64,000 nucleotides of DNA from Pelomonas margarita. GTDB lineage: Bacteria > Pseudomonadota > Gammaproteobacteria > Burkholderiales > Burkholderiaceae_C. Positions within the stretch are counted from its first letter, which is position 1; the number at the start of each line of letters is the position of its first letter. The notes under the pieces were generated by a model that searched no databases, was not told the origin of the DNA, and saw only the letters and a list, made by a program, of their open reading frames with translations. The translations under genes were made by a program, and so were the position numbers. The stretch is from assembly GCF_043555875.1 (NCBI RefSeq), contig NZ_JBIGHW010000011.1, forward strand, positions 1 to 64,000, read 5' to 3'. Positions 7,863-17,946 of this stretch are shown one piece after another.

Positions 7863-8328
7863 GGCGGTCGGCCGACCAGCGGCCGGCGCCCCACAGCACC
7901 ACTGCCAGGGCCAGCACGCCCCACAGGGCGTGCTGCGCCTGCGCCGCGGGCGACAGGTCATCGGCGCTCAGCGACAGCACGGCCACGAGGTTCACGACGA
8001 ACAGCCCTGCGCCGGCAAAGCGCCCCGCCAGGCCCAGCACCAGCAGCACGGGCAACACCAACTCGCCGCTCGTGCCCAGCCAGGCGGCCAGCACCGGCGG
8101 CAGCAGCGGCACCTGGTAAATGTCCTGGAACAAGGCCAGCGTGGACGACCAGTCCCGCAGCTTGGTCAGCCCCGACAGGAAGAACACCTGCGCGACATAC
8201 AGCCGCGCGCCTAGCAGCGCCAGCGATTGCAGGTGGCTGGTGAGCGTACCCAGCGATGCGGGCAGCCGCGTCGGTGCAAGGCCGGGGTCGGTGAAGGCGC
8301 GCAGCGCGGCGCAGAGCAGAGCGTTCAT
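7846..8328 (-). CDS. bufD: DoxX family membrane protein, bufferin-cluster BufD
   Basis: A 160-residue inner-membrane protein with four predicted helices (LALLGARLYVAQVFFLSGLTKL; PPVLAAWLGTSGELVLPVLLVLGL; FAGAGLFVVNLVAVLSL; ALWGVLALAVVLWG), the DoxX pattern. The start at 8328 overlaps the stop of the DUF2063 gene (ATGA); longer forms would run through that gene. It is last of the four-gene bufA-B-C-D set. DoxX proteins accompany DUF2282/DUF692/DUF2063 operons, and their proposed link to copper handling or quinone redox is inferred from context. It overlaps the tolA 3' end by 17 bp, tail to tail. Confidence 0.85.
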   Translation of the reverse strand: MNALLCAALRAFTDPGLAPTRLPASLGTLTSHLQSLALLGARLYVAQVFFLSGLTKLRDWSSTLALFQDIYQVPLLPPVLAAWLGTSGELVLPVLLVLGLAGRFAGAGLFVVNLVAVLSLSADDLSPAAQAQHALWGVLALAVVLWGAGRWSADRLIRAA

Positions 8329-9026
8329 GGCATGTCGATCCGGTTCGCGGGGGTCGACCTGACCGCTTGAAGCCAGGCCTTGCGCAGCGCGGCTTGCAGC
8401 CACGCGCCGAAGTCGAAGTCGGTTTCGGCGCCCGGACCTTTCACATCGGCGGCGATTTCCAGCGCGGCGGCCAGGTTCGAGCCGTCCAGCAACGCGCGCA
8501 TGAAGGCGGCATCTGGCGCCGGCAGCGGCTGCGATACACCGCGCCAGCCATCGCGCCACACCAGCACGGCACCGGCCCGCTGCGCCAGCAGCGTGACACC
8601 CGGGCGCAGTTGCAGCCACAGGCCGTCGGGTGGCGTGCTGCCCAGCCATTGCAGGGAGTCGGCGTCCAGCGCGGCGTCAGCGGCGCGCTCGGCGTTGTGG
8701 ATGGCCCAGTCCAGCCTCGCCAAGTCGGGCAGGCCGGAAGCCTCGCCAGCGCGCTCGGCCAGAAACCACGCCAGCGCACCGCCCCATTCGCCCAGGTCAC
8801 CGCTGCTGGGCGGGTGGGCGCGCCAGAACGTCCAGGCTAACTGCGCGAACTCATCGTCGCCCAGCGCATCTCGCACTCGCGTGAAAGGCACGGCCAACGC
8901 CTGCCGGGCCAGCGCGCTGAGGTTGTGGCGGTAGGCTGCGAGGCCGCGCTCGCCGCCGGTCAGCGTGACGGGGGCGTCAGCGCGCCCCAGCAGCGCGTCG
9001 ACGAAGGCCTGTTGCGCCGCCTTCAT
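8325..9026 (-). CDS. bufC: DUF2063 RiPP-recognition/partner protein BufC
   Basis: Protein of 233 residues. Its first about 95 residues match the DUF2063 domain (AQQAFVDALLGR, LAAYRHNLSALARQALAVPFTRVRDALGDDEFAQLAWTFWRAHPP). The remainder is an Ala/Leu-rich winged domain. In other bacteria DUF2063 proteins pair with DUF692 enzymes and help present the precursor peptide. The ATG at 9026 overlaps the bufB stop (ATGA); the upstream in-frame extension lies inside bufB and is Arg-rich noise. Assignment rests on family resemblance plus exact gene order. Confidence 0.85.
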   Translation of the reverse strand: MKAAQQAFVDALLGRADAPVTLTGGERGLAAYRHNLSALARQALAVPFTRVRDALGDDEFAQLAWTFWRAHPPSSGDLGEWGGALAWFLAERAGEASGLPDLARLDWAIHNAERAADAALDADSLQWLGSTPPDGLWLQLRPGVTLLAQRAGAVLVWRDGWRGVSQPLPAPDAAFMRALLDGSNLAAALEIAADVKGPGAETDFDFGAWLQAALRKAWLQAVRSTPANRIDMP

Positions 9027-9856
9027 CGCTGCAGCGCCCTCGCCTGTGCGGCCTCGGCGAGCAGGACGTCGAGCGCGGGCACGTCGGTGTCCCATTCCAC
9101 CAGCGTGGGCGTGGGCCCGAAGCGCTGGATGGCGTGCGCATAGACGCGCCAGACCTCATCGCACACGCGGCTGCCGTGGTCGTCGATGACGAGACCGTCG
9201 TCCCGCTCGCAGTGGCCTGCCACGTGAATCTCGCCGACGCTGCCGGGCCGGATCGCCTCCACCCAGCGCATCGCCTCGGCCATGGCCGCCGCCGCGTCAC
9301 GGCCGGCATTGCGCGCGTTGACGAACAGGTTGTTGACGTCCAGCAGCAGGCCGCAACCGCTGCGGCGCGTCAGCTCGTTGAAGAATTCGGGTTCGGCCAG
9401 CGTGTCGCCGGCCCAGCCGACATAGGCGCTGATGTTTTCCACGAGCATGGGGCGGCTCAGACGCTGCTGCACCTCGTCCACATGCCGGCACATCAGCGCC
9501 AGCGATTCGTCGGTGAAGGGAATGGGCAGAAGGTCGGCCGCATGCAGGCCGGTGCCGGTGCGGGCGAAGCAGGCATGGTCTGACACCCAGCGCGGCTGCG
9601 TGCGCTCGACCAGCCGGGCCAGGCGCGCCAGATGGCGTGCGTCCAGCCCAGCCGCCGAGCCCAGCGCCAGGCCCACGCCGTGCAGGCTCAGCGCGTAGGC
9701 TTCGCGACCAGCCTCCAGCAGGGCCAGCGTGACGCCGCCCTCGGCGAAGAAGTTCTCGGCATGCACTTCGATGAAGCCCAGCGCCGGCCGCTGGGCCAGC
9801 AGGGCTTCGTAGTGCGCATGGCGCCAGCCGATGCCGACGACAGGTTCCGGCGCCAT
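9023..9856 (-). CDS. bufB: MNIO (DUF692) multinuclear non-heme iron oxidative enzyme BufB
   Basis: TIM-barrel enzyme of 277 residues. The DUF692/MNIO family installs oxidative modifications on cysteines of small precursor peptides, such as thiooxazoles in bufferins or oxazolone/thioamide groups in related systems. The iron-ligand pattern is visible throughout: FIEVHAENF (28-36), LSLHGVGLALG (H59), VSDHACF (D93/H94), LVENISAY (E140/N141), LLDVNN (D173/N175), EIHVAGHCE (H211/H215), DDHG (D226/H227) and LVEWDTD (E254/D256). The start at 9856 leaves 10 bp after the bufA stop. Substrate is inferred to be the BufA peptide encoded just upstream. Confidence 0.92.
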   Translation of the reverse strand: MAPEPVVGIGWRHAHYEALLAQRPALGFIEVHAENFFAEGGVTLALLEAGREAYALSLHGVGLALGSAAGLDARHLARLARLVERTQPRWVSDHACFARTGTGLHAADLLPIPFTDESLALMCRHVDEVQQRLSRPMLVENISAYVGWAGDTLAEPEFFNELTRRSGCGLLLDVNNLFVNARNAGRDAAAAMAEAMRWVEAIRPGSVGEIHVAGHCERDDGLVIDDHGSRVCDEVWRVYAHAIQRFGPTPTLVEWDTDVPALDVLLAEAAQARALQR

Positions 9857-9866
9857 GCGGCGGCCC

Positions 9867-10133
9867 TTACTTCTTGGCCGGCGGCTTGGTCGAGCCGCCT
9901 TCCTTCTCGCAACTGCCCTTGGGCACGAACTTCCATTCGTTGGGGTCCTTGTCAGCCTTGGCCTGGCCGGCACAGGAATGGCTGCCGTTGGCGGAGGCGC
10001 AATCGTTCTGGCCTGCCTTGGCGACGCCGTAGCACTTTTCCTTGGCGGCCTTGTCCTGGGCCTCGGCCTGGGCGACGAGGCCCAGGGACAGCGCGGCGGC
10101 CAGCGCCGAAGAAACGAGAGCTTGTTGCTTCAT
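9867..10133 (-). CDS. bufA1: Bufferin precursor peptide (DUF2282) BufA
   Basis: An 88-residue secreted peptide. A Sec signal peptide covers about 1-25 (MKQQALVSSALAAALSLGLV, cleavage near AQAEA). The mature part has exactly four cysteines (34, 45, 54, 75) in the DUF2282 layout: EKCYG, QNDCAS, HSCAGQ, KGSCEK. Family knowledge: bufferins are ribosomally made, cysteine-modified, copper-binding periplasmic peptides matured by an MNIO enzyme. It is first gene of the operon, followed by bufB, bufC and bufD. A candidate ECF promoter lies at 10193-10221, and the ECF sigma gene is transcribed divergently 99 bp away. The Lys/Pro-rich tail (KPPAKK) is probably flexible. Confidence 0.88.
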   Translation of the reverse strand: MKQQALVSSALAAALSLGLVAQAEAQDKAAKEKCYGVAKAGQNDCASANGSHSCAGQAKADKDPNEWKFVPKGSCEKEGGSTKPPAKK

Positions 10134-10192
10134 GAGGGATCTCCGTATCGGGTGGGGTCCAAAAGGCGGCCGATCATCCAGCCGCAGCGCTG

Positions 10193-10221
10193 ATGTCGCA
10201 AGCGCCCGCGCGATCCTTACA
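10193..10221 (-). promoter_or_regulatory. Candidate ECF-sigma promoter for bufABCD
   Basis: Read on the minus strand, TGTAAG (plus coordinates 10216-10221) and CGACAT (10193-10198) are 17 bp apart. Extracytoplasmic-function sigma factors typically use a -35 with an AA core and a CG-containing -10 at this spacing. Initiation would lie near 10186, giving a leader of about 50 nt. The assignment is by eye; no second copy of the motif was found in the window. Confidence 0.35.
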
Positions 10222-10232
10222 CTCGCGCCGCC

Positions 10233-10811
10233 ATGCCCAACGCAGATTCCGAGTTCAGCCAGCGCGTCCAAGCCCTCCAGCCGGTGCTGCTCAAGTACGC
10301 GCGGCTGCAATTGCGCAACCCGGCCTGGGCCGAGGATGCCGTGTCCGAGACCATGCTGGCGGCGCTGGAGAAGCCGCAGGCCTTTGCCGGTAACAGCCAG
10401 CTCAAGACCTGGCTCATCGGCATCCTCAAGCACAAGCTCATCGACCAGATCCGCCGCAACAGCCGCGAGTTGTCGACCACCGCCACCCGCGAGGACGGCG
10501 AGGACCTGGACGAGCTGCTGTTCACCGCAGACGGGCACTGGCGCGAGTCGCCACACGACTGGGGCAATCCGGAAGATGCGCTGCGCCAGGTGGATTTCAT
10601 GAAGGTGCTGGAGCTCTGCGTCGAGAAGCTGCCGGGCCAGCAGGGGCGTCTGTTCATGATGCGGGAGTGGCTGGAGCTGGAGTCCGACGAGATCTGCAAG
10701 GAACTGGCGATCACGCCGACCAACCTGTGGGTCATGCTGCACCGTGCCCGGCTCCGCCTGCGCGAATGCCTGCAGCTGAACTGGTTCGGCACGACGGGAG
10801 CCGCCACGTGA
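10233..10811 (+). CDS. ECF RNA polymerase sigma factor
   Basis: Sigma-70 family, extracytoplasmic-function type, 192 residues. Region 2 covers about 15-75 (AEDAVSETMLAAL and KTWLIGILKHKLIDQIRR, the core-binding and -10 recognition helices). Region 4 covers about 125-180 (LPGQQGRLFMMREWLELESDEICKEL and NLWVMLHRARLRLRECL, the helix-turn-helix for the -35). A variable acidic linker (REDGEDLDELL) sits between them. The stop overlaps the start of the zinc-finger gene (GTGA), the common sigma/anti-sigma arrangement. Divergent placement next to bufA suggests it drives the bufferin operon in response to metal stress; that is inference. Confidence 0.9.
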   Translation: MPNADSEFSQRVQALQPVLLKYARLQLRNPAWAEDAVSETMLAALEKPQAFAGNSQLKTWLIGILKHKLIDQIRRNSRELSTTATREDGEDLDELLFTADGHWRESPHDWGNPEDALRQVDFMKVLELCVEKLPGQQGRLFMMREWLELESDEICKELAITPTNLWVMLHRARLRLRECLQLNWFGTTGAAT

Positions 10812-11002
10812 GCAAGCTGATGATCACCTGCCGCGAAACGACAAGGCGACTGCTCAAGTCGCAGGAGCAACCCTTGGCGCTGGTCGAGCGCCTGGGCATG
10901 CTTCTGCATCAAAGCCTGTGCAGGCACTGCCGCCGCTTTGCCGGGCAGATCGCGTTGATGCGCCGGGCCGGCGAGCGTTGGCGCGGCTACAAGGAAGACT
11001 GA
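10808..11002 (+). CDS. Small zinc-finger (zf-HC2/ZAS-like) anti-sigma candidate
   Basis: A 64-residue protein with an upstream Cys (C8) and the motif H34-x3-C38-x2-C41 (HQSLCRHC), the zinc-binding anti-sigma signature. There is no membrane helix, so it would be a minimal cytoplasmic anti-sigma. The GTG start at 10808 overlaps the sigma-factor stop; an in-frame ATG at 10820 would still keep all four zinc ligands. Its short, basic tail (RRAGERWRGYKED) has no recognised domain. It ends one base before the convergent pcp gene. Direct metal or redox sensing through the finger is plausible but not shown. Confidence 0.8.
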   Translation: MSKLMITCRETTRRLLKSQEQPLALVERLGMLLHQSLCRHCRRFAGQIALMRRAGERWRGYKED

Positions 11003-11003
11003 T

Positions 11004-11654
11004 TCAGCTCGTCGGCGCACCCTCGTCCGCCACGGCGGCGTGCTCCGGGTGGCCTGCCAGTGCGACCGCCAGCGCCAGCCGGATGGCGACCACCTGTGCC
11101 GCCAGGCCCATGCTGGGCGGCACCGGCTGCGCCCGCGCGGCCTGTTCGGGCAGCGACGGCAGGTGGATGAAGCCGCTGCGCACGCCCGTGCCCGCCAGCC
11201 GGTGCTGCAGCTCGAAGAAGACCTGGTTGCAGACGAAGGCGCCCGCCGTCAGCGACAGCCCCGCCGGATGGCCGGCGTCCCGCAACGCGTCGCGCATGGC
11301 CTTGACGGGGAGCGTCGAGAAATAGGCGGCCGGTGCGTCGGCGCGCACCGGCAGGTCCAGCGGTCGGTGGCCGTCGTTGTCGGCGATGCGCGCGTCGATC
11401 AGGTTCACGGCGACACGCTCGATCGAAATCTCGGCCCGCCCGCTGGCCTGGCCCAGCGCCACGACCACGGCCGGCGCCAGTTCGGCCAGCGCCCGGGCGA
11501 GCTGCTCGGGCGCGCCGGTGAAGCTCGTCGGCAGGCGGCGCGCGTGCACCCGCGCCGCGCCTATGGGTTGGCAATCCAGTGCACGCGCAACCTCCCAGGA
11601 GGGGTTGATAGCCTCGCCGCCAAAGGGATCGAAGCCGGTCAGCAGGATGTTCAT
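11004..11654 (-). CDS. pcp: Pyrrolidone-carboxylate peptidase (pyroglutamyl peptidase I)
   Basis: Cytoplasmic cysteine peptidase (family C15) that removes N-terminal pyroglutamate from peptides. The 216-residue protein opens with ILLTGFDPFGGEAINPSW. It has the catalytic glutamate in SIERVAVN (E79), the nucleophile in AGAFVCNQVFF (C142) and the histidine in GFIHLPSLPEQ (H164). The start at 11654 avoids an unrelated upstream extension. It is transcribed convergently with the anti-sigma candidate and divergently from the pilus ATPase gene, whose ATG lies 68 bp away. No functional tie to either neighbour is evident. Confidence 0.93.
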   Translation of the reverse strand: MNILLTGFDPFGGEAINPSWEVARALDCQPIGAARVHARRLPTSFTGAPEQLARALAELAPAVVVALGQASGRAEISIERVAVNLIDARIADNDGHRPLDLPVRADAPAAYFSTLPVKAMRDALRDAGHPAGLSLTAGAFVCNQVFFELQHRLAGTGVRSGFIHLPSLPEQAARAQPVPPSMGLAAQVVAIRLALAVALAGHPEHAAVADEGAPTS

Positions 11655-11722
11655 CGCCGGATTGTCGCCACGCAGGCACGTCGTCGCTCCGAAGGCCTCC
11701 GGGGGGCCTCCATAATCACCGC

Positions 11723-14224
<2,502 letters not shown>

Positions 14225-14232
14225 ATACATTC

Positions 14233-14312
14233 AACACAGCCACAGCGGCACACAGACGCAGAGAGGGCATCGCCCCGCCTCCTCTGTGTCTGTGTGCCTG
14301 CGTGGCTGTGTT
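14233..14312. repeat. Long imperfect inverted repeat between the two pilus ATPase genes
   Basis: Two 36-base arms (14233-14268 and 14277-14312) around an 8-base loop match at 30 of 36 positions when one arm is reverse-complemented. They are rich in CACAG/CTGTG words. The element fills the 103-bp gap between the ATPase genes and ends 15 bases before the mshE ATG. A related element lies at about 16060-16141, also between two pilus genes. It is likely a dispersed, non-autonomous repeat that forms a strong RNA hairpin. Confidence 0.75.
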
Positions 14313-14327
14313 TGCCTTTTGAATTCC

Positions 14328-16052
14328 ATGCCTGAGACCTCAGACACCGCCGCCGCCCGCCCCAAACTCCGCCTCGGCGACGTCCTCGTCGAGCAGCAGC
14401 TGATCTCCGCCGAGCAGCTGACGCAGGCGCTGGAGCTGCAGCGCGCCACCGGCAAGAAGCTGGGGCGCCTGCTCATCGAGGCCAACCTCATCACCGAGGA
14501 AGCGCTGGCCCACGTGCTGGCCCGCCAGTTGCGCGCGCCCTTCGTCAACCTGAAGACCTTCCCGCTGAAGACCGAGCTAGTTCGCCTTCTGCCCGAGACG
14601 CCGGCGCGGCGTTTCCGTGCCCTGGTGCTGGAGGAGCGCGGCGACACGCTGCTGGTGGCCATGGCCGACCCGCTGGACCTGTTCGGCTTCGACGAGCTGG
14701 CCAAGATCCTGAAGCGTCGCCTGGCCATGGCGGTGGTGGCCGACAGCCAGCTCGCCGCCGTCTTCGACAAGCACTACCGCCGCAGCGACGAGATCTCCGG
14801 CCTGGCCAAGGCGCTGGAGAAGGACATCGGCGACGCGGTGGACTTCGGCACGCTGCAGGCCAGCGTGGGCCAGGAAGGCGCGCCGGTCGTGCGGCTGCTG
14901 CAGAGCGTGTTCGAGGACGCCACGCGCGCCGGCGCGTCCGACGTGCACATCGAGCCGCAGGAAGGCGAGCTGCTGATCCGCAACCGGGTGGACGGCCTGC
15001 TGCAGACACTCACGCAGGCCGACAAGCGCATCGCGCCCGCGCTGGCCCAGCGGCTCAAGCTGATGGCCGGCCTGGACATCTCCGAGAAGCGCCTTCCGCA
15101 GGACGGCCGCTTCACGCTGCGGCTGTCCGACCGCACGCTGGACGTGCGCCTGTCCACCATGCCAAGCCAGTACGGCGAATCGGTCGTCATGCGCCTGCTG
15201 GGGCAGGGCTCGGCGCTGCGCCGGCTGGGCGACATCGGCATGCCCGACGACATGCTCAAGCGCTTCCGCGAGCTGCTGGGCCGCGACTCGGGAATGATCC
15301 TCGTCACCGGCCCGACGGGTTCGGGCAAGACCTCCACGCTGTACGCCGCGCTGGCCGAGATCGACGCCGAGCAGCAGAAGATCATCACCGTGGAAGACCC
15401 GGTCGAGTACCGCCTGCCAGGCCTCACGCAGGTGCAGGTCAACGACAAGATCGAGCTGGACTTCGCCCGCGTGCTGCGCGCGGCGCTGCGCCAGGACCCC
15501 GACGTCATCCTCGTCGGCGAGATGCGCGACGCCCAGACCGCCGAGATCGGCCTGCGCGCGGCCATCACGGGCCATCTGCTGCTGTCCACGCTGCACACCA
15601 AGGACACCGTCTCCACGCCGTTCCGCCTGCTGGACATGGGCGCCCCGCCCTTCATGGTGGCCACGTCGCTGCAGGCCGTGCTGGCGCAGCGGCTGCTGCG
15701 CGGTGTCTGCAAGCACTGCGCCGAGCCGCACCGCGCCACGCCGCAGGAGCAGGCCTGGGTGGAGCAGGTGATGGCGCTGAACGGCGAGACCGCACCGGTC
15801 AGCAGCGTGAAGGGCCGGGGCTGCGCGGAATGCAACGGCACCGGCACGCAAGGCCGGCGCGGCATCTACGAGATGCTGGAGCTGGACCCCGACATGGCGC
15901 TGGCCATCCAGCGCAGCGACGCAGGAGCCTTCATCGCCGCGGCGCGCCGCTCGCTGAAGGGCAAGACGCTGGCCGACCGCAGCCTCGCGCTGGTGCGCGA
16001 GGGCAAGACGTCGTTGGCCGAGGCGGTCCGCATCAGCGTCGACGCCGAATGA
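14328..16052 (+). CDS. mshE: MSHA pilus extension ATPase MshE
   Basis: Cytoplasmic motor that polymerises the pilus, 574 residues. The N-terminus carries two MshEN cyclic-di-GMP modules starting at RLGDVL (15) and KLGRLL (44). The ATPase core shows Walker A GPTGSGKTS (328-336), DPDVILVGEMRD with the Walker B acidic residues, the HLLLSTLHTKD box, and the zinc pairs CKHC and CAEC. The ATG at 14328 is used because the alternative at 14286 would translate the right arm of the inverted repeat. It precedes mshG, as in MSHA loci. Confidence 0.92.
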   Translation: MPETSDTAAARPKLRLGDVLVEQQLISAEQLTQALELQRATGKKLGRLLIEANLITEEALAHVLARQLRAPFVNLKTFPLKTELVRLLPETPARRFRALVLEERGDTLLVAMADPLDLFGFDELAKILKRRLAMAVVADSQLAAVFDKHYRRSDEISGLAKALEKDIGDAVDFGTLQASVGQEGAPVVRLLQSVFEDATRAGASDVHIEPQEGELLIRNRVDGLLQTLTQADKRIAPALAQRLKLMAGLDISEKRLPQDGRFTLRLSDRTLDVRLSTMPSQYGESVVMRLLGQGSALRRLGDIGMPDDMLKRFRELLGRDSGMILVTGPTGSGKTSTLYAALAEIDAEQQKIITVEDPVEYRLPGLTQVQVNDKIELDFARVLRAALRQDPDVILVGEMRDAQTAEIGLRAAITGHLLLSTLHTKDTVSTPFRLLDMGAPPFMVATSLQAVLAQRLLRGVCKHCAEPHRATPQEQAWVEQVMALNGETAPVSSVKGRGCAECNGTGTQGRRGIYEMLELDPDMALAIQRSDAGAFIAAARRSLKGKTLADRSLALVREGKTSLAEAVRISVDAE

Positions 16053-16059
16053 AGACCGA

Positions 16060-16141
16060 GCAAAGCCGCAGAGGCACCGAGCCACGGGGACGGTGTCGTG
16101 GCGCTCCGTCGGTGCCGCAGTGGCTCGGCGTCTGTGTTTGG
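16060..16141. repeat. Second CACAG-type imperfect palindrome between mshE and mshG
   Basis: The left part (AAAGCCGCAGAGGCACCGAGCCAC) and right part (GTGGCTCGGCGTCTGTGTTTG) pair imperfectly, with a perfect 9-bp core CCGAGCCAC/GTGGCTCGG. Wording resembles the element at 14233-14312 (right arms share a -tctgtgtttg type end). The repeat occupies the whole gap upstream of mshG, which makes an mshG start downstream of it (16165) more plausible than 16093. Confidence 0.5.
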
Positions 16142-16164
16142 CCATGCAGGCCTGGGTTCAGGTC

Positions 16165-17394
16165 ATGAACTTCGCCTTCAAGGGCCGCAACGGCCGCGGT
16201 GAGCTGGTCGAAGGCATCGTCGATGCCGTCAACAGTGATGCCGTGGCTGCGCAGTTGATGGCCGGCGGCGTCGTGCCGGTCAGCATCGAGGCAACGCCGG
16301 ATGCCGTCAGCGTGGTCGACGGTGGCAACTGGCTGCAGGCGCTGCTGGCCCGACCCATCACCGGCGAGGACACGCTGGTGCTGACGCGCCAGTTCTACAC
16401 GCTGCAGAAGGCCGGCGTGCCCATCCTGCGGGCGCTGGCCGGGCTGGAGGCGTCGACCGCTCACCCCGGCATCGTCAACCTGCTGCAGGACGTGCGTGCC
16501 AGCCTCGACCAGGGGCGCGAGCTGGCCGCCGCCTTCGCGCGCCACCCCACCGTGTTCAGCGCCTTCTATGTCGCCATGACGCGCGTGGGCGAGCTGACCG
16601 GCCGCCTCACCGAGGTGTTCCAGCGCCTGTCCGAGCACCTGGAGTTCGAGCTGGACATCCGCGCCCGCATCAAGCAGGCGCTGCGCTACCCGGTCATGGT
16701 CATCATCGCGATGGGCATTGCGCTGGTGGTCATCAACCTGTTCGTGCTGCCCAAGTTCGCCGAGGTCTTCGCGCACTTCAAGAGCGAGCTGCCGCTGATG
16801 ACGCGCATCCTGCTGGGCTTCTCGGGCTGGACGGTGAAGTGGTGGCCGCTGGTGCTGGCCGGCGGCATCGCGGCCGTGTTCGCCTGGCGCAACTGGGTGG
16901 CCTCGACCGGCGGCCGCTACACCTGGGACCGCCTCAAGCTGCGCCTGCCCATTGCCGGGGACATCGTGCTCAAGGCCACGCTGGCCCGCTTCGCGCGCAG
17001 CTTCGCGCTGGCCAGCAGCTCGGGCGTGCCCATCAGCCAGGCCATGACGGTGGTGGCGCAGACGGTGGACAACGCCTACATCGGCGCCCGCATCGAGCAG
17101 ATGCGCGACGGCGTGGAGCGCGGCGAGAGCATCTCGCGCTGCGCGACCGGCACCGGCGTCTTCACGCCCATCGTGCTGCAAATGATTGCGGTGGGCGAGG
17201 AAACGGGCGAGCTGGACACGCTGATGACCGAGATCGCGCAGATGTACGAGCGCGAGACCGACTACGCGATCAAGGGGCTGTCCGCCGCCATCGAGCCCAT
17301 CCTGCTGGCCATCATCGGCGCGCTGGTGCTGGTGCTCGCGCTGGGCGTGTTCCTGCCGCTGTGGAATCTCGGCCAGGCGGCGATGGGCCGCTGA
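16165..17394 (+). CDS. mshG: MSHA inner-membrane platform protein MshG (GspF/PilC family)
   Basis: Polytopic inner-membrane protein that couples the MshE motor to pilin assembly. It has 409 residues from the ATG at 16165 (MNFAFKGRNGRGELVEG); an ATG at 16144 is a second possibility. Two GspF domains are present. The first has FYTLQKAGVPILRALAGLE and SAFYVAMTRVGELTGRL. The second has FARSFALASSSGVPISQAM and LQMIAVGEETGELDTLM. Hydrophobic helices lie near 178-205, 230-248 and at the C-terminus (PILLAIIGALVLVLALGVFLPL). Bracketed by mshE and mshA. Confidence 0.92.
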   Translation: MNFAFKGRNGRGELVEGIVDAVNSDAVAAQLMAGGVVPVSIEATPDAVSVVDGGNWLQALLARPITGEDTLVLTRQFYTLQKAGVPILRALAGLEASTAHPGIVNLLQDVRASLDQGRELAAAFARHPTVFSAFYVAMTRVGELTGRLTEVFQRLSEHLEFELDIRARIKQALRYPVMVIIAMGIALVVINLFVLPKFAEVFAHFKSELPLMTRILLGFSGWTVKWWPLVLAGGIAAVFAWRNWVASTGGRYTWDRLKLRLPIAGDIVLKATLARFARSFALASSSGVPISQAMTVVAQTVDNAYIGARIEQMRDGVERGESISRCATGTGVFTPIVLQMIAVGEETGELDTLMTEIAQMYERETDYAIKGLSAAIEPILLAIIGALVLVLALGVFLPLWNLGQAAMGR

Positions 17395-17410
17395 AGGTCG
17401 GGTGCGTGAC

Positions 17411-17430
17411 GCCTGCAACGGTTTGCAGGC
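17411..17430 (+). promoter_or_regulatory. RNA hairpin upstream of mshA
   Basis: GCCTGCAA-CGGT-TTGCAGGC is a perfect 8-bp stem with a 4-base loop, starting 16 bases after the mshG stop. No U-run follows, so it is not a classical intrinsic terminator. In the 147-bp leader of the major pilin gene it could mark an RNA-processing or attenuation point separating low-level assembly genes from high-level pilin. No confident sigma-70 promoter was identified in the gap. Confidence 0.45.
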
Positions 17431-17541
17431 CGCTTGCACCCAGCCCGCGAAGGCGTGCGCTTTTCACTCCTGCGCAGGCCGGGCTTGCACGATAGTGCGT
17501 GCATCCCCGGACGACAGCGCGCAGCGCAGGAAGGACTCCCC

Positions 17542-17946
17542 ATGAACAAGCCCCAACAAGCCGGTTTCACGCTCATCGAACTGGTGATGGTCATCGTCAT
17601 CCTCGGCGTGCTGGCCGCCGTGGCGCTGCCCAAGTTCGTCAACGTCGACGACGACGCCAAGCAGGCGGCCGTCAACGGTGTCGCCGGCGCGCTGAGCTCC
17701 GCTTCGGCGATCAATTACGCCAGCCGCAAGGCCAAGGGCGAGACCGGCAGCGCTTCCACGAACAAGACCGTGGCCATCACGACCTGCGCTGGCGTGGCGA
17801 ACGCGTTGCAGGGCGGCCTGCCGAGCGGCTACACCATCACCGAGCCGACCAGCGGCAGCCCCATCACCGCAGAGGCCACCATCACCAACTGCGTCGTGAC
17901 GGGCAATGGCAAGACCGCCAACTTCACGGCCACCGGTATCTCCTGA
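17542..17946 (+). CDS. mshA: MSHA-type major pilin
   Basis: Type IV prepilin of 134 residues. The short leader MNKPQQAG is followed by the cleavage site G8/F9 and the hydrophobic N-terminal helix FTLIELVMVIVILGVLAAVALPKF with Glu at mature position 5. The remainder is a small globular domain with two cysteines (TTCAGV and TNCVVT), which probably form the C-terminal disulfide loop. A good Shine-Dalgarno (AGGAAGGA) lies 7-8 bases before the ATG. Called the major pilin because it is the first pilin after mshG with its own leader and the strongest ribosome-binding site. Confidence 0.88.
   Translation: MNKPQQAGFTLIELVMVIVILGVLAAVALPKFVNVDDDAKQAAVNGVAGALSSASAINYASRKAKGETGSASTNKTVAITTCAGVANALQGGLPSGYTITEPTSGSPITAEATITNCVVTGNGKTANFTATGIS

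Noticed and set aside
17484..17505. Sigma-54 promoter before mshA (TTGCACGATAGTGCG)
   Set aside because: The -24 element lacks the required GG and the spacing to the -12 GC is only approximate.
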